Assembly: GCA_025526995.1 (NCBI GenBank)
Contig: JAHLKG010000009.1
Coordinates: 558,001 to 622,000, forward strand
Reading direction: 5' to 3'
DNA from: Powellomyces hirtus
Lineage: Eukaryota; Chytridiomycota; Chytridiomycetes; Spizellomycetales; Powellomycetaceae
Length of the DNA: 64,000 nt
Each line of letters begins with the position of its first letter. The first letter of the stretch is position 1. The notes under the pieces were generated by a model. That model made no database searches and had not been told where the DNA came from. It saw nothing but the letters and a program-made list of their open reading frames with translations. The position numbers and the translations under genes were made by a program. Shown in pieces: positions 31,229-43,939 of the stretch.

Positions 31229-31826
31229 GGCGAAGCACGTGAGCCCTTTGTCGCCGTTCATTCACAGTCTGGAATGCCGTCAGGTTGATGTCCATTGTTT
31301 AGTAGTCACCCCTCGTGGGAGTTTTGTACATTTTTGTAAGATAGATATGTCGCTGTATATGAAATCACAAACAATCAAACAACTAGCAGTGCCCATCCAA
31401 AAGGAGCATCCACCATGTCCATCACATCGCATTAGAACGAGAAGGGGGGAAGTCTGAGTGAATGGGCTGCGCTTGGTGCTAGATGTAGATGTGCACTGCC
31501 CTCCCATGGCTGTGCCGCTGTTTGCCTAAATGCAGCATCCATCATGAGCTCATTTCAAGCTTTGCCCGCGTTTCCCGTTATCGGCCAGGTTTATGGGAGG
31601 GCTGGCTATCTGGCTGGCTTTCTTTCTGCTCCGCAGAAAACAAGTGCTGATCCACAATCTCTTCGAAATTCCTGTCAACCCCCTGCGTTTGGCTCTCACG
31701 ACTCCCGGAGAGGAACGCAAGCTAGGCTTCTGAATACCAGGTAAGTTCTGCGAGCGGAAGCCTCCCCAGCGCGTATTGGTACGCTTCGGGTTTCGCAAAA
31801 AAAAAAGCAAACATATTTCTTCCAAT
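31229..31826. other. Region between v-SNARE and P5B ATPase
   Basis: Contains the v-SNARE 3' UTR and the ATPase promoter/5' leader. A short frame beginning ATG at 31544 ends at a consensus-like donor (CCAG|GTAAGT at 31741), but no acceptor joins it to the ATPase frame in phase. It may be a spliced 5' UTR or uORF. Confidence 0.35.
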
Positions 31827-34800
31827 ATGTTTTCAGAAAACGTAATAGCTGTTGCGACGCAGTCTCCATCGAAAGTGCTCTCTCGGGATCCTGCCATCAT
31901 AGATTCCACAGACCAACCCGACGGTGTGGCGATGAGACCTATTCCTGACCGACGGCATTCGCGATCAGGGTCAGTCAGAGAGAACGACGAGTCGATCTTG
32001 ACGCCGTCTCGGGACAATGAGTTCCCGCCTGATCCTGATACCCTGCTCTATGGAAGTTTTGCGACATCATCCATCGATCTTTTGAACGGAAGAGCACAGT
32101 CACCAGTGGATGACGACCGTGCTGTGCCAGACGAGAAAGAGGATGAAATACACGCAATTGTAGAGGTTGATGAGGAGGACGAAGAGGAAGAGGAGGAAGA
32201 AGACGATGAGGAGGAAGAAATCGTAAAGGGCGGCAAAAAGGCTGCAGCAAGTATGCTGAGAGGCAAGGCGGCCTCGCGTCTTCCCCAACGAGCAGCGGCA
32301 ATGGCCAGCCGTACCGCGCGAGCAGATACCCCTCTTAGAGCAGGCCGCGCGGTCGATGGCTATGCGGTATTGTCTGGCCAAGATATCGACGAACCTGAAC
32401 CCACATCTCTCCATGATCAGGAATACGAGGTGGACGAGGATGTCCGCATCATGATTTCCGGTTACCGATGGTCACGATTTGGAAAAGTTGTATATAAGAT
32501 TCTGTGCATCATCACCGGAGGAATCATGTGGCTGCTATGCCGGTGGATTCCGCGGTGGGAACTGGCTCTTACGACAACCAAATGTTCCCTGTACGACGCT
32601 GAAATTGTGGCAGTGACCAACCAGTACGGCGAAGTAGAGGTTGTTCCGGTCTCGCGGGATGTGTTCGAGGGAACTGTTGCGGATGTCTTTCAACGGAGCG
32701 GTGTATCCAAAGGCGGACATGCCACAGATGGATCCGTAGATCTGCGAGACCGGCCACTTTCGCGATTGATTACCTTTGAGTACCGCTACATGAGATTCAT
32801 TTTCAACCCTGTCCTTGGTCAGTTTGATCAGAACTCGTACTGGAGAGATCACCGATGGACTTCAGTCGACAAAGTCGCAGGGGGCCTAACCGATGATGAA
32901 ACCGTGAAGCAACGGAAGAAAATCTTTGGAGACAACGCGGTCGTGATTGCCGAGAAACCCGTATTCCGCCTTCTCATGGACGAAGTACTTAACCCATTCT
33001 ATGTGTTCCAAGTCGCTAGTATCATCCTGTGGTGCTTGGATGATTACTACTACTATGCAGTCTGCATTGGCATCATCTCCACCACGTCCGCTGTAGCAAC
33101 TCTGCTCGAGACAAGGGAAACGATGAGGCGAATGCGCGAATTGTCTCGATTCAGCTGTGACGTAAGAGTATTTCGCCATGGTCACTGGAGGACCATGCTG
33201 TCAGATGACATTGTTCCCGGAGACGTGTACGAAGTCACACCCGGAATGCTGCAAGTTTTTCCTTGCGACGGAGTTCTTCTGTATGGTGATTGCATCGTCA
33301 ACGAGAGCATGCTCACTGGAGAGAGTGTCCCAGTGTCGAAAACGCCCATCAAGGATGTAGAGTTGCGGACGATGGATATATGGGAGGAGGATCCGGCCAG
33401 CAGTAGCCGAATGTCCAAGTTTTTCCTCTTTGCTGGAACAAAGATTATCCGCGTACGAGCCGGCGGAGCTCGATCTGGTACCAATACGCCTAATGGGTCC
33501 GATTCTTACCTCCCTACCACTGAACCGGGCGCCTTGGCTCTGGCTGTTCGCACTGGATTCAACACCACCAAAGGAAGTCTTGTGCGGTCAATGATGTTCC
33601 CCAAACCAAACACCTTCAAGTTTTACCGCGACTCCTTCCGATTCATTGGGGTCATGGCCGGGATTGCCGGGTTGGGTTTCTTGGGTTCTTTGTACAATTT
33701 TGTCCTGCTGGGCGTAGCTCCAGCGTTGATTATCATTCGTGCATTGGATCTCATTACAATTGTTGTACCGCCAGCGCTTCCAGCAACAATGGCGATTGGA
33801 ACGAGTTTTGCTATTGGTCGGCTGCGGAAGGGCGACATTTACTGCACCAGTCCGCCTCGCGTCAACATGTGCGGGAAATTGGACCTGATTGCGTTCGACA
33901 AGACGGGAACATTGACGGAAGAGGGTTTGGATGTTTTGGGCTTCCGGTTTACGGTGCCGAGCACCGTTGTCGGTGACTCGCTGTTCAGTGTCGAGCCGGC
34001 GCTCGATGGGGCGTTGAGGTTCTCAGCACTTTACCGTAGCGTTGCGGATGTTATACCCAAGGGTGCGCTGAACAACATGGCTGAGGAGCCGGACGACGAT
34101 GGTTTCAATCGCAGCATGCCAGAATTCAGCCGTGCGCTTTCAGGCATGTCAGTCTCACTGGGAGTGACCGCAGGTCATCCGAACGGTTCCGAACCCGACT
34201 TCCCGTACCCGCTAATCGTCTGTGCGATGGCAACTTGTCATTCTATCAAGGTCGTGAACGACGAGCTCATGGGCGATCCGATGGATCTCAAGATGTTCGA
34301 GTTCACCGGATGGCACATTGAAGAAGGCGGCCACGTGAAGGGCCTCAAGCCCGAAAACGGGACAGCGGAGCGACCTGCATCAGCAGGAAAGAAAGGCTCA
34401 GTTGATGTGAAGCCCTCGGTCGTGGTTCGTCCACCAGACGACGTGGAGTATGAGAGAGCCGCGTGGGGCGGAGGTCAGAAGCCGGAACGCAAGTACTTTA
34501 CCGAGCTTGAGGTCATTAGATCCTTCGAGTTCCTGAGCAACTTGCGACGAATGTCGGTCATCATCCGCCGATCACGATACCGCCACGAACCAACAGCTTC
34601 TGCGCCCTACCCTGCCACCCTGGTTGGTGAGCCAGTCTCCAAATTGCCAGGAGAACGACAGTTCGAGGTCTTTGTGAAAGGGGCCCCCGAAATCATGCGG
34701 TCCATCTGCACGCCTGAATCTCTGCCCCCGGATTACGACCAGCAGCTGAACGACTATGCCCACCATGGATATCGTGTTATTGCATGTGCGTGGCGCCGTT

Positions 34801-36783
34801 TCGATGGTCTTAGCAGCGTCAAAGTGATGCGAATGAAGCGAGATGCCGTTGAAAAGGACTTGCAATTCCTGGGCTTTATCGTCTTTGAAAATAAGCTGAA
34901 GCCGGGAACTGCGCCAGTTGTCAATGCCCTGCGGCGGGCTCGCGTACGGGAAGTTATGTGCACTGGTATGTTTAAGCTCGTAAATGGGGACAACTATTGA
35001 CCCATCACATTGTTGGTGAACATCTGAACTGATCGAGTTTCATTCTTGATTCTGTGTAGGTGACAATGTCCTGACCGCCATTTCCGTCTCGCGTGAATGC
35101 GGACTGGTTGATCCGTCGCACAGAACATTTGTGCCTCATTTCTTGCCCGGCGTATCTTCCTCATCGGAAGACGCGCAGCTGGTGTGGGAAGACGTGGAGG
35201 GAACCGGGGCGATGTTGGATTCAGAAACGCTTTTGCCAAAGATTTCACCTTCGGCAGCACCCGCTCCAAGCCCTCCGCCAGGCGATGCCTCCTTCAACAC
35301 CTCTCATCAGCTTCTGCAGCCTGTGTCCTTCCCATCCTACGATGAGATGGACGGGGCGAGTTCGACTCGCAGCTATTCGGAAGAGTTTATTACGGATATG
35401 AATTCTCCGGTTGCGAGAGTTGGGGAGTACCATTTAGCTGTCACTGGTGACGTGTTCCAGTGGATGTTAGAGTTTGCATCCGATGATAGCTTCAATAGGG
35501 TATGTCGTACACGCTGAATGAAGTCTCGGTTTGTTTGATGAGAGCTGACATTTGCCTTTCAGATGCTGGTCAAAGGTCAGATCTACGCTCGGATGTCCCC
35601 CGATCAGAAACACTTCCTCGTAGAGAACTTCCAGGAACTGGGCTACTGTGTCGGTTTTTGCGGCGATGGTGCTAATGATTGTGGTGCCTTGAAGGCAGCC
35701 GACGTTGGTTTGTCGCTGTCCGAAGCCGAAGCCTCCGTTGCAGCACCCTTTACGTCTCGCTCCACCGATCTGGACTGCATCCTGCGGGTGATCCGCGAGG
35801 GTCGAGCCGCCCTCGTCACGTCCTTCAGCTGCTTCAAGTACATGGCCCTGTACTCGCTGATTCAGTTCACGTCCGTCTCCCTCCTGTACTCTCTAGCGGG
35901 CAACCTCGGCGATTTCCAGTTCCTGTTCATTGATCTTGCGCTCATCATCCCGATCGCTGTCTTCATGGGCCGGTCCGGAGCGCACACCAAGATCTACCGC
36001 AAACGCCCCACCGCGAGCCTCGTCAGCCGAAAAGTCCTCACATCGCTCATATGCCAGGTTATCATTCAAGCTGGATTCCAGTTCTATATCTTCATGTGGA
36101 TTCGACGGCAGCCGTTCTACGAGAAATCGAAGGGTCACATTGATGATCGCATGTACAAGAGCTATGAGAACACGGCGGTGTTCCTGCTCAGCTGCTTCCA
36201 GTACATTGGTGTTGCGGTCGCGTTTTGCGTTGGACCACCTTACCGGGAGAGCATGTGGCGAAACAGTAAGTTGATATGCAACCCCCAACTATGCCCATTA
36301 TCATGTCCGGTTTTCTAATTTTCGTTTCTTGGATCTGTAGCTCCATTCCTGACCACTGTGATTTCTCTGTTTGCGTTCGTCACCTTCATCACCCTCGCCC
36401 CAACCCCATACTTTCTTGAAATGCTCGATCTCGTCAACGTGCCCTTTGCTGCGCGCCTGGTGATCTTTCTCACAGGAATGCTCGACTGGATCGTCACCTG
36501 GTCGGCCGAGCAGTACGTCTTCCCCGCCGTCGCATCAGCCCTTAAGGGCGTCAGCCTCCTGGGCAAATCGGCCGTCATTGCCAAGACGGGCGGCGGAGGC
36601 GACGCGGCATCGGTTAGAGCGGCCAAGAGAGACGCGAAACGCGGACGCTGGAAGAGTAAGGGAAAGATATACAAATTGATTATTGACGACATGAGGGTTG
36701 AGGCGGCGTGGGGTGGCGCGGGATTGGCTCACCCTAATGAGACGGCTGCTAATGGGGATGCGGGTGCCGCACCGAGAATATGA
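31827..36783 (+). CDS. YPK9: P5B-type ATPase (ATP13A2/Ypk9 family)
   Basis: Four exons, 31827..34965, 35060..35499, 35563..36265 and 36341..36783, 1574 aa. P5B pumps of the vacuole/lysosome export polyamines to the cytosol. The membrane motif PPALP (about residue 648, in [18 protein letters not shown]) marks P5B rather than P5A. The phosphorylated Asp is at about 691 in [11 protein letters not shown]. Other landmarks are [15 protein letters not shown] (actuator), FVKGAPEIM (nucleotide domain), [11 protein letters not shown] and [20 protein letters not shown] (hinge). The disordered N-terminus carries a Glu/Asp run. The first in-frame ATG is used as start; the frame is open slightly further upstream, so an extra 5' exon is possible. 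The C-terminal tail past the last helices is Lys/Arg- and Ala/Gly-rich. Confidence 0.95.
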
Positions 36784-37469
36784 CTACAAGAAGGTTTCCC
36801 TACACGGGAAACTCATGGGGGACATTTGGGAGCCGTTTGACAGGTTGGCATATTTGCCAGCGGTCCGGCGAGGCGGGAGTGGGAGTGGGATAGGAAGAAA
36901 GTTGGGCTTTTTCGTACACATTTTTTCTATGTAATGTTATACATATTTTTTTTTATCGGGTTCGGAGGTGTCATTTCTTTTCATCCTGTCAACTGCTCGG
37001 TGTCGTCAGCCCCATCGAATCACAAGCCACTTTTACGACGGACGGACGGGCGTTTTGCGCGTCGCGCGTTACGGGCGATTACGTTTTTCAAGCTTACATT
37101 TTCTCCCGCCTTTCCACGCATGGCTGGTGGGTGGGCAAGAGTGAAAACGGAAAAAGGAAAGAAAATACAGGATATTGGCGATAACAGTAACAATAACTAC
37201 GCAGCGACAGTAAAACACATGCTGGAGTAGATCCAGATTTGAGTCCCCCTGACACACGCTACGCTACGCTCACTTGTGAGTTTTGAAACTCCGGTCGAGA
37301 ATATTCTGACGGCCAGTAGCGCGGGAATCGGGCGTCAAGGTCCGGATAATATCGCAAGTCAGCAATCTTTCTGTGTTCGGAACGTGGGAACCGATATATT
37401 ATCATCAACGCAAGGGAGGAGCAGAACTACAATTACATTCGCATTCCGCTCCACACAAACCACACGGCA
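36784..37469. other. Intergenic region, about 0.7 kb
   Basis: ATPase 3' flank and promoter of the next gene. It contains an imperfect CTACG repeat (ACGCTACGCTACGCTC) at about 37256. No gene recognised. Confidence 0.3.
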
Positions 37470-38573
37470 ATGACTTCCCCACCTCCATCCACGTCCCTCA
37501 CCGACCTCTTTGCGCAACCCAGCGACCTGACGTACGATTTTTCCGAATTGTGGTTGCGGCTCACGAGCGCGACGTCGAGCGGCGGGGGTGCGGGTCTTGC
37601 TCTCATTGTCGTGTTTCTCACGGCATGTATTGTTGTGGGGTCGTTGGTGGTTGGCCGCGTGGCGCAACGGTGGGTGACGCCGATTGTGCCGATACATCGA
37701 CGTAGGGGGTCCAGTGTTGGCGGCGGCGCTGGGGAGAGGCGCAAATCGAGATTGTCGAATGGGGAATGGCGAAAGAGTCGGATTTCGATGGTCGGCGGGA
37801 GTGAATGGCGGAGGAGTCGCGGAGTGAGTGGGTACGGGATGCCTGGTTTGGGTGCGTACAAGACAGATGGAGCGGCACTATCAATAGGCGGTAGTGGGGA
37901 GCACAACGGGAGTAACAGTCATGTCGGAAGTACACCGGGCTCACGCCGAGTCTCGTTTCACCCGGGCGCGGCACCATCCGATGTGCTCATGGTGCCCTCG
38001 GAACCGATGCCGGGGACGATCCAAGAATGCGACGAAACTGAAGGGACGGAGATGAACGAGCTGAACAACAACAACAACAACAACCGGTTATCGATGTTTT
38101 CGATCGCCACCTCCCCGCCCGTGCTCGAACCCACCCCGCGACCAGGCCGGCGTGGGCGCACCTTGTCGGGTCTGACCACGCAGCGGCTGTCCATGTTCTC
38201 GTTTAGCGGGTTTGGCAAGGCGCCCGCGATGCAGAGCATGCGCACAGCAAGGCACTCGTCTAATCCCACCTCACAGCAACAACAACAACACCCAGATGAT
38301 CAACAAGAACCGATCCTCCTCGTCCACCCCCGCCCCAGCCCCGGAACATTTGTCGTCGCCATGGCAGACTACCATTCAAACGACCATGAAGACCCGTGGT
38401 GGGATGACGACACTGTCTGGGACCAGGTCGAGATTCTGGCAGAGGGAGACGAAGATCAAGATCCCGTCATCATCCACACCCACCCGCCCGTTGTCAGCAA
38501 AAACCCGGAACTGCTGTATAAGATACCCTCGGCGCAGAAACTCCCGCACTTGACGCTGGAGATGCCGAAATAG
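37470..38573 (+). CDS. Orphan single-pass membrane protein
   Basis: Single exon, 367 aa, clean ATG and stop. One membrane helix lies near residues 47-69 (LALIVVFLTACIVVGSLVVG) after a short N-terminus without a signal peptide. The rest is a long hydrophilic tail with many Ser/Arg patches (RRKSRLSNGEWRKS, GSRRVSFHPG, QRLSMFSFSG), Asn and Gln runs, and an acidic Trp-containing block (DPWWDDDTVWDQVEILAEGD). The repeated RLSMF motif occurs twice and could be a kinase site. No domain recognised; a membrane-attached signalling or scaffold role is only a guess. It is convergent with cystathionine beta-synthase. Confidence 0.65.
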   Translation: MTSPPPSTSLTDLFAQPSDLTYDFSELWLRLTSATSSGGGAGLALIVVFLTACIVVGSLVVGRVAQRWVTPIVPIHRRRGSSVGGGAGERRKSRLSNGEWRKSRISMVGGSEWRRSRGVSGYGMPGLGAYKTDGAALSIGGSGEHNGSNSHVGSTPGSRRVSFHPGAAPSDVLMVPSEPMPGTIQECDETEGTEMNELNNNNNNNRLSMFSIATSPPVLEPTPRPGRRGRTLSGLTTQRLSMFSFSGFGKAPAMQSMRTARHSSNPTSQQQQQHPDDQQEPILLVHPRPSPGTFVVAMADYHSNDHEDPWWDDDTVWDQVEILAEGDEDQDPVIIHTHPPVVSKNPELLYKIPSAQKLPHLTLEMPK

Positions 38574-39290
38574 GCGGCAAACCCCTTCCAAATCAGTTAC
38601 ACTAAGGCGTATTTTCGGCGTTACTTGGCGTAGCCGGTGGGGCGTAAACTAAACCCAATCCCTTTGCCCGCCTTCTCCTCCCCTTTTTTGTTTATTTATT
38701 TTTGGTGGCGTAGTATTGGGTCATCACTTATGAACAATCCCCCGAATAGTGTGTATGTAGCAGCATTACCATAGAAATGGAGCATTGCATCTCTGGAATT
38801 GGGATGTGCAATGTTGCCCCGGACATATAGCAGTATATATAGCTGCTCTCTTTAATACAACGGCTGTTGTGTCGTGTCTTGGCTTGAAGGTGGTTATGAA
38901 TTCCGCGCTTAAGCTTTGTGAAGACGATGCATAAAGCCCATTTGGTCAGTCAAATTTGTGTGAGATCGTGCACTCAACCGGATTCAGACCAGCGGGAGAA
39001 TCCTTGGCGGTACATTGGTAAGACAACAAGAAACCAACAACATATGGTGATATTCTGTCTAAATACGACGGCGACAAACAGACAATAAGGAACACCAGCG
39101 TCGGAAAAATAAACCAAAATGTGCTACAAGACCGGGATGCTCGAGGGGAGTGAGTGCAGATCTACATGGTGATAGTAGCCTACTCTTGAGACATTCCCTC
39201 TGCTCCCTAGAATAACGTTCAGGCTGTGCTGAGAACCAAGTCTGGATTTATGTATGTGGGGGGGTGCGATGAGTGTGTGTGTCCGAATGC
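38574..39290. other. Convergent intergenic region, about 0.7 kb
   Basis: 3' flanks of two genes facing each other. Includes AT-rich TTTATTTATTTTT near 38690 and a TATATATAG near 38830. No coding exon seen. Confidence 0.3.
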
Positions 39291-40989
39291 TTACGCGGCG
39301 ACGGTGGCGCCCTTCTTGACGAGGTATGCGAGCAAATCGACCTTTGTGACCACATGTCGGACAATATGCGCCGAGGCAGGGCCCTCAGTGACAACAGCGG
39401 ACGAGTTGTTCTCAAAGAATTTCGACAGGGAGTCGAGCGGGGTCTCGGTTGTGATCTCCGTGAATTTCTTCTTCTGGGCAAAGTGGAACATGGCTTTGGC
39501 CACCGACTCGTCCAGGATAGCGCGGCCCGAGGCGATTTTGGCAAGGAGATTGCCGAGGGTGATGAGACCGGTGAGGTGGAGGTCGGTTCCAGTGGCGGTG
39601 ACGGGCAGCTGGTCAAACCCACGGCTCTCCATGATAGAGATGGCTTCGCGGCAGGTGGTGCTTTCCGGGACCGTGACGGCGACGGGGAGGTTAAGGTCCT
39701 TGATGCGGGCGCCGCCCCACTGGGAGACGCGGGCCTCTTCCTTCTTGACGGTGGTCGAATCAATGTAGCCGTGCTCCTTCATCCAGTCGTCGTTAAGGTG
39801 CTTGGTCATGTAGTTTCGGATCGAGTCGGCAAGAAGAACAACGCACCGCTGACCCTTCTTGAGTTGGCGGGCGGCTTTCAGGGCTCCGACAACCGCGGCG
39901 CCGGATGATCCTCCGCAGAGAAGACCCTCCTCGCGAATCAGACGACGGGCCATCAAGAACGACTCCTTGTCGTCCGTCTTGATCCACTCGTCAACGTGCG
40001 AGTGGTCCAAAACCTCAGGGATGAAGTCGTATCCAATACCCTCAACCTGGTATCCGTGAACGCCCTCTGCGTTGAGCGATTCGGGCTGAGCGAGGATGGA
40101 GCCGTTGGGGTCAATACCAACCACCTTGACACCGGGGAATCGCTCCTTGAGCTTCTTGGCGATACCCGCAATGGTACCACCGGTTCCCGCCGACGCGACA
40201 AACATGTCAATCTTTCCATCACACTGAGCAATGATTTCCTCAGCGGTTCCTTCGTAGTGCGCCAGCGGGTTGTTGACGTTGGCGTACTGGTCGGGAATCA
40301 GAGAGTCCTTGATTTCCTGGTTCAGACGCTTGGCAACACCAATGTGAGAGTCGGGCGCATCCCACGCAGCTTCGGTCGGTGTGCGGATAATTTCGGCACC
40401 GAGTGCTTTGAGGACGTCGACCTTTTCCTGAGACATCTTTTCGGGAAGGGTGATGATGGCGCGGTAACCTTTGACGGCGGCGGCGAGGGCGAGACCGATG
40501 CCGGTGTTTCCGGAGGTGGGCTCAATGAGCGTGAAGCCGGGCTAAGACGCGGATGAAGAACACAATTTAGAAACACAATTCGTATTCACTTGAACCTTTG
40601 TCTCACGTCTGAGTGGCATCCAAGCGCTTTCAACGACCTGGAATCACCTCTTTGGTTTGTCGTTCCTCACCTTCAATTTCCCATCCTTCTCAGCACCTTC
40701 AACCATTCGCTTAGCAATTCGGTCCTTGACGGAACCACCAGCGTTGAAGAACTCGCATTTGGCAACTGAAAAAAGATAGAGGAAACCACTTAGTTAACAG
40801 ATTCGTTTGCACTCTTTTCTCTTTTCTCTTTGCATGACAACACAAGTACCACGTACCAATCTCGCACTCGATTCCGGCATCCTTGACGACCCTGTTCAAG
40901 CGCACAAGGGGAGTTCCACCAATGTGTTCCAGAATGTTGTTGAGGATCTTGCAACGGTCGAAAGCGTCGTGTTGGATAGGGGCGGTCAT
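39291..40989 (-). CDS. CYS4: Cystathionine beta-synthase
   Basis: Three exons, 40989..40857, 40765..40671 and 40541..39291, 492 aa. It condenses serine with homocysteine to cystathionine, the first step of transsulfuration in the cytosol, using PLP. The start [20 protein letters not shown] leads into the fold-type II core. The PLP Lys is Lys58 in [13 protein letters not shown]. The phosphate-binding loop [15 protein letters not shown] and [14 protein letters not shown] are present, as is [10 protein letters not shown]. Tandem CBS regulatory domains follow ([32 protein letters not shown]). No N-terminal heme-binding extension, as usual for fungi. Length matches yeast Cys4 (507). Confidence 0.96.
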
Positions 40990-41584
40990 TGTGTGAATAG
41001 AAATGTGGAACGTGGGGTAATGTTGAAATGCAAAATCGAGGGGGTTGAGGGTGAGAATCCGTTGTAAAAAGGAAATATAAAAGTACAAAAAAAAAAAAAA
41101 AAAAAGACGGGCGAAAAAAGAATGCAAGAATTGTCAACACCAAAGACGCGAGTCACCTGTCCAAAGTGTCAAGACAGAATGGTGGCTTCACAAAGGCTTA
41201 GCGCCGCTCGCTATTTCCAGCTGGGATGATGAAAAAACACGCGCTTGCCAACGTTTGACGTAAGCAATCGGAGTAAGAATATTCGGATATGTCAGATGGA
41301 GTTAAGCCACTACGAACGATGTGAACTTCCGAGTTTTGCGATATAGGGCCATGACTGCCGACATGGAATCCGAGGACCCACAAAGAACCCCCAAGGCGAC
41401 CCCCAAAGCCCCAAGAAGTATAAACACTTCGCTTTCAACTTTCAAAATCCGACAAGCGCCTTGATCGTTTTTGATCTCCACGCATAACAATTTAATTGAA
41501 GCAGGTGCCTCCGGCATCCGGTCTCACTCTGCCGGGAGCTCAACGGAATCCGCTTGCCTCCATGAGGCACTAGCAATGAGACAA
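40990..41584. other. CBS upstream region with A19 tract
   Basis: An uninterrupted run of 19 A at 41087..41105 lies about 100 bp upstream of the CBS start; on the transcribed strand it is a poly-T promoter element. Beyond it the GC content falls and a gene-poor island begins. No gene seen. Confidence 0.4.
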
Positions 41585-42000
41585 GTATACGTTGACTACC
41601 ATCGCAGTAAGTCGCATCCACACACGCTCCATTGCGAAGCAGTATCCCAACTGCCTCAGGCCAGAGATCATGAGCTGCACTGTGAAGAGCCGGCCACCCC
41701 CTTGTGGTCCGAACATCTACTTGTGCTCCAACCGCAAGAAAGAGGCTCTACTCGGAGCATCCACGTGTGCTCCAACATAAAGAAGCGTCACTGCTACTTC
41801 CAAATGACCGTATTGAGCCGCAATGTAAAGAGCTGTGACGCCCCTGTCCTCCTTATCCAAGTCATCCACTTCCACTCCACCGCCAAGAAGCGCTACTACT
41901 TCCGAAACGGCCATGTCGAGTCGCCCAGTGGAGCGCCGTCTACCATTTTGCGCGGCATGCAGATCGATGTCGTGCTCATTCAGGAGGGCCACCATGTGTA
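41585..42000 (-). pseudogene. Decayed ankyrin-repeat gene fragment
   Basis: On the minus strand, one frame gives GVTALYIAAQYGHLEVAVTL followed by LYVGAHVDA, a good ankyrin repeat. A different frame, beginning near 41740, continues LAVGAQVDVRTTRGWPALHS and EAVGILLRNGACVDA, another repeat. The switch between them lacks splice signals and removes part of a repeat. A weaker copy (DIDLHAAQNG, then SEVVALLGGGVEVDD) precedes them. There is no start context, and the reading frame ends soon after. I read it as a truncated, frameshifted remnant of a longer ankyrin protein gene. Confidence 0.6.
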
Positions 42001-43939
42001 CTGGTCCAGACGGAGTGATGCACTCTGTGGCGCAAAGCTCCCAGTCCCCTGCACTTGGATCAACCGAGTTCCTTGGAAGGTCAAAGAGACTTCTATTATA
42101 TAAGGATCCGATGGGTCACGGTAGTCGCTAGCCGGACCAGGGAATATACCCATAATCGCTAGCTCACGCCTAGCAATTGGTAATCGTCAAGCTTTCGGAC
42201 GAGAAATCAGCGGAACGGTGTTGATTGCCAATTTCTGGGCGTGGCTAGTCGATAACCCATTTCTGGGTGTGGGCTCAGGCTAGCTCTGTGTGACTTGTCT
42301 GAGACCAAACGTCCCCACTTTCTCTGTGTTCACGTATGCCCCTCACGTATGAGAAGATAATCGTACTTAAGTATGCAACTTGAACGCGCCGCGCAGAAAA
42401 CCTCATGAACTTAGTTAAACCATGGAAAACCTGTCTAATGCGGCTTCAAACCCATGGGATCCCGCGCAAATGTTTGTCGTGATGACCTTTCCAATCAGTG
42501 ACAGGCCTAAAGATGCCTCCTTCCCAATCACCTAGGGCTTTACAATGTTTTTCCGCTTCAGCCGTTTATTTATTGCAGGGATATACGCACACTTAGATTT
42601 TTAACTAAAAATGCTTTTTCCGGTCTAGCACAAAAAATCCCTAGTATATCAAGCAGCTGCTTGTCAGGAGGGTAAAATATCACACAATCTAGACAAGTTT
42701 GATTGACCACCACGTAGGGCTAGGAAGGAGACAGACCCCCGCCGCCGTGATCCACAAGAGTTCGCCAACCATAGTCACACGCTTGACAAGCCCAGATGTC
42801 TGAAATCTCTGAATGCACATCGCCACAGCAACGGACTCCGAGGATGAGTCGCTATCAAATAGACCATCAACATCTTGGCCCAACTACAAAGTTCAGAACA
42901 AGATACTCATTAGTTATAGTTCAAGTCAGTCATTGAGCCCTATTTATTATTATTTTTTTGCTTTTATTCATATAACCCGCAAACAATTTAGTCCTCTACA
43001 GGCAGCCCTCCTAATTCTCTCGCGTCGGTGTCCATAAAACCAGAAAAAAACCAGAAGCACTATCCCCAAACGCTGAAAGCACAGTGATGGAAGCACAGTC
43101 AGGTACTTCTTGGAAACACAGTCTGCTTGTGAGGTAGCATGTCGACCAACAGCTTCTGGACGTGGGCTAACGATTGCTGGAGATTGGCGAGATTGGTGGG
43201 CTTCAGTGGACGATGGGACTAGCGTTGTGTTCTGGGGTAGCATGTCGACTCGTAACTTCTAGGCGTGGGCTAGCGATTGCTGGGCTAGATATTGGTAGGT
43301 TTCAGTGCCTAATAGGACTCGACGAGCTTCAGTCGCTAGGTTGGCCAGCAACTGTTCGGCTTGTGTCGTGATAAGCTTCTTGCAATAGTCTGTTTGCCAA
43401 AGGTAAGATTATGGGAACAGAGTAGCGTGGACAGATGAGACTGCAATCCGGATTGGTTCACACTACCGTCAACGTGTTTGGCGGAAGCCCGATGAGGGCT
43501 GTTCAGAACTGTACAATAATTTCATACTTTTCTCCATTGCGACATGACAAGCGCAAGACCCGTGAACCTATAGATTATTGGACACCTTTGCGTTAAGCAC
43601 TGAGTCGGGGACTTACGCTAACATGAAGGGCACATTGGGCACGCTAGTTTGTGCGATTGGTCACACGTATATTGTTCTAAATGCGATGAAGTTTATGTAC
43701 TGTAAACAGTCCCCCATGCGGCGGTCAATCGTCAAGCACGGAGGTAAGTATCTATACGGAAAGCTACACTACAATCAAAGGAGAACATCCAGCGACCGTG
43801 TGGCGGCATGTTACATTGTCTTGCTCAGAGCATGCTGAGCTTTTTCAAAAGAGGTGAAGAAAACGAAAGAGACAGGAATTTGGAGGAGGAGAGCTAAACG
43901 CCCCATGACAGGATACCTTGGGCAGGTATAGTATCGGCT
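42001..43939. other. Gene-poor island, about 1.9 kb
   Basis: Lower GC than the window average, with no recognisable gene. It holds GCTAGC-rich segments (42130-42290), short palindromic pieces and the degenerate direct repeats listed separately. Short frames at 42689-42883 (-) and 43578-43838 (+) lack coding character. Confidence 0.45.
43134..43325 (+). repeat. Degenerate tandem repeat, about 103-bp unit, two copies
   Basis: Copy 1 (43134..43236) and copy 2 (43237..about 43325) share the order GTAGCATGTCGAC, CTTCT-GG/AGG-CGTGGGCTA, CGATTGCTGG, TTGG-GG and TTCAGTG. A related TTCTGGGCGTGGCTAG lies near 42233. Divergence between copies is substantial, so the duplication is old. Confidence 0.65.
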
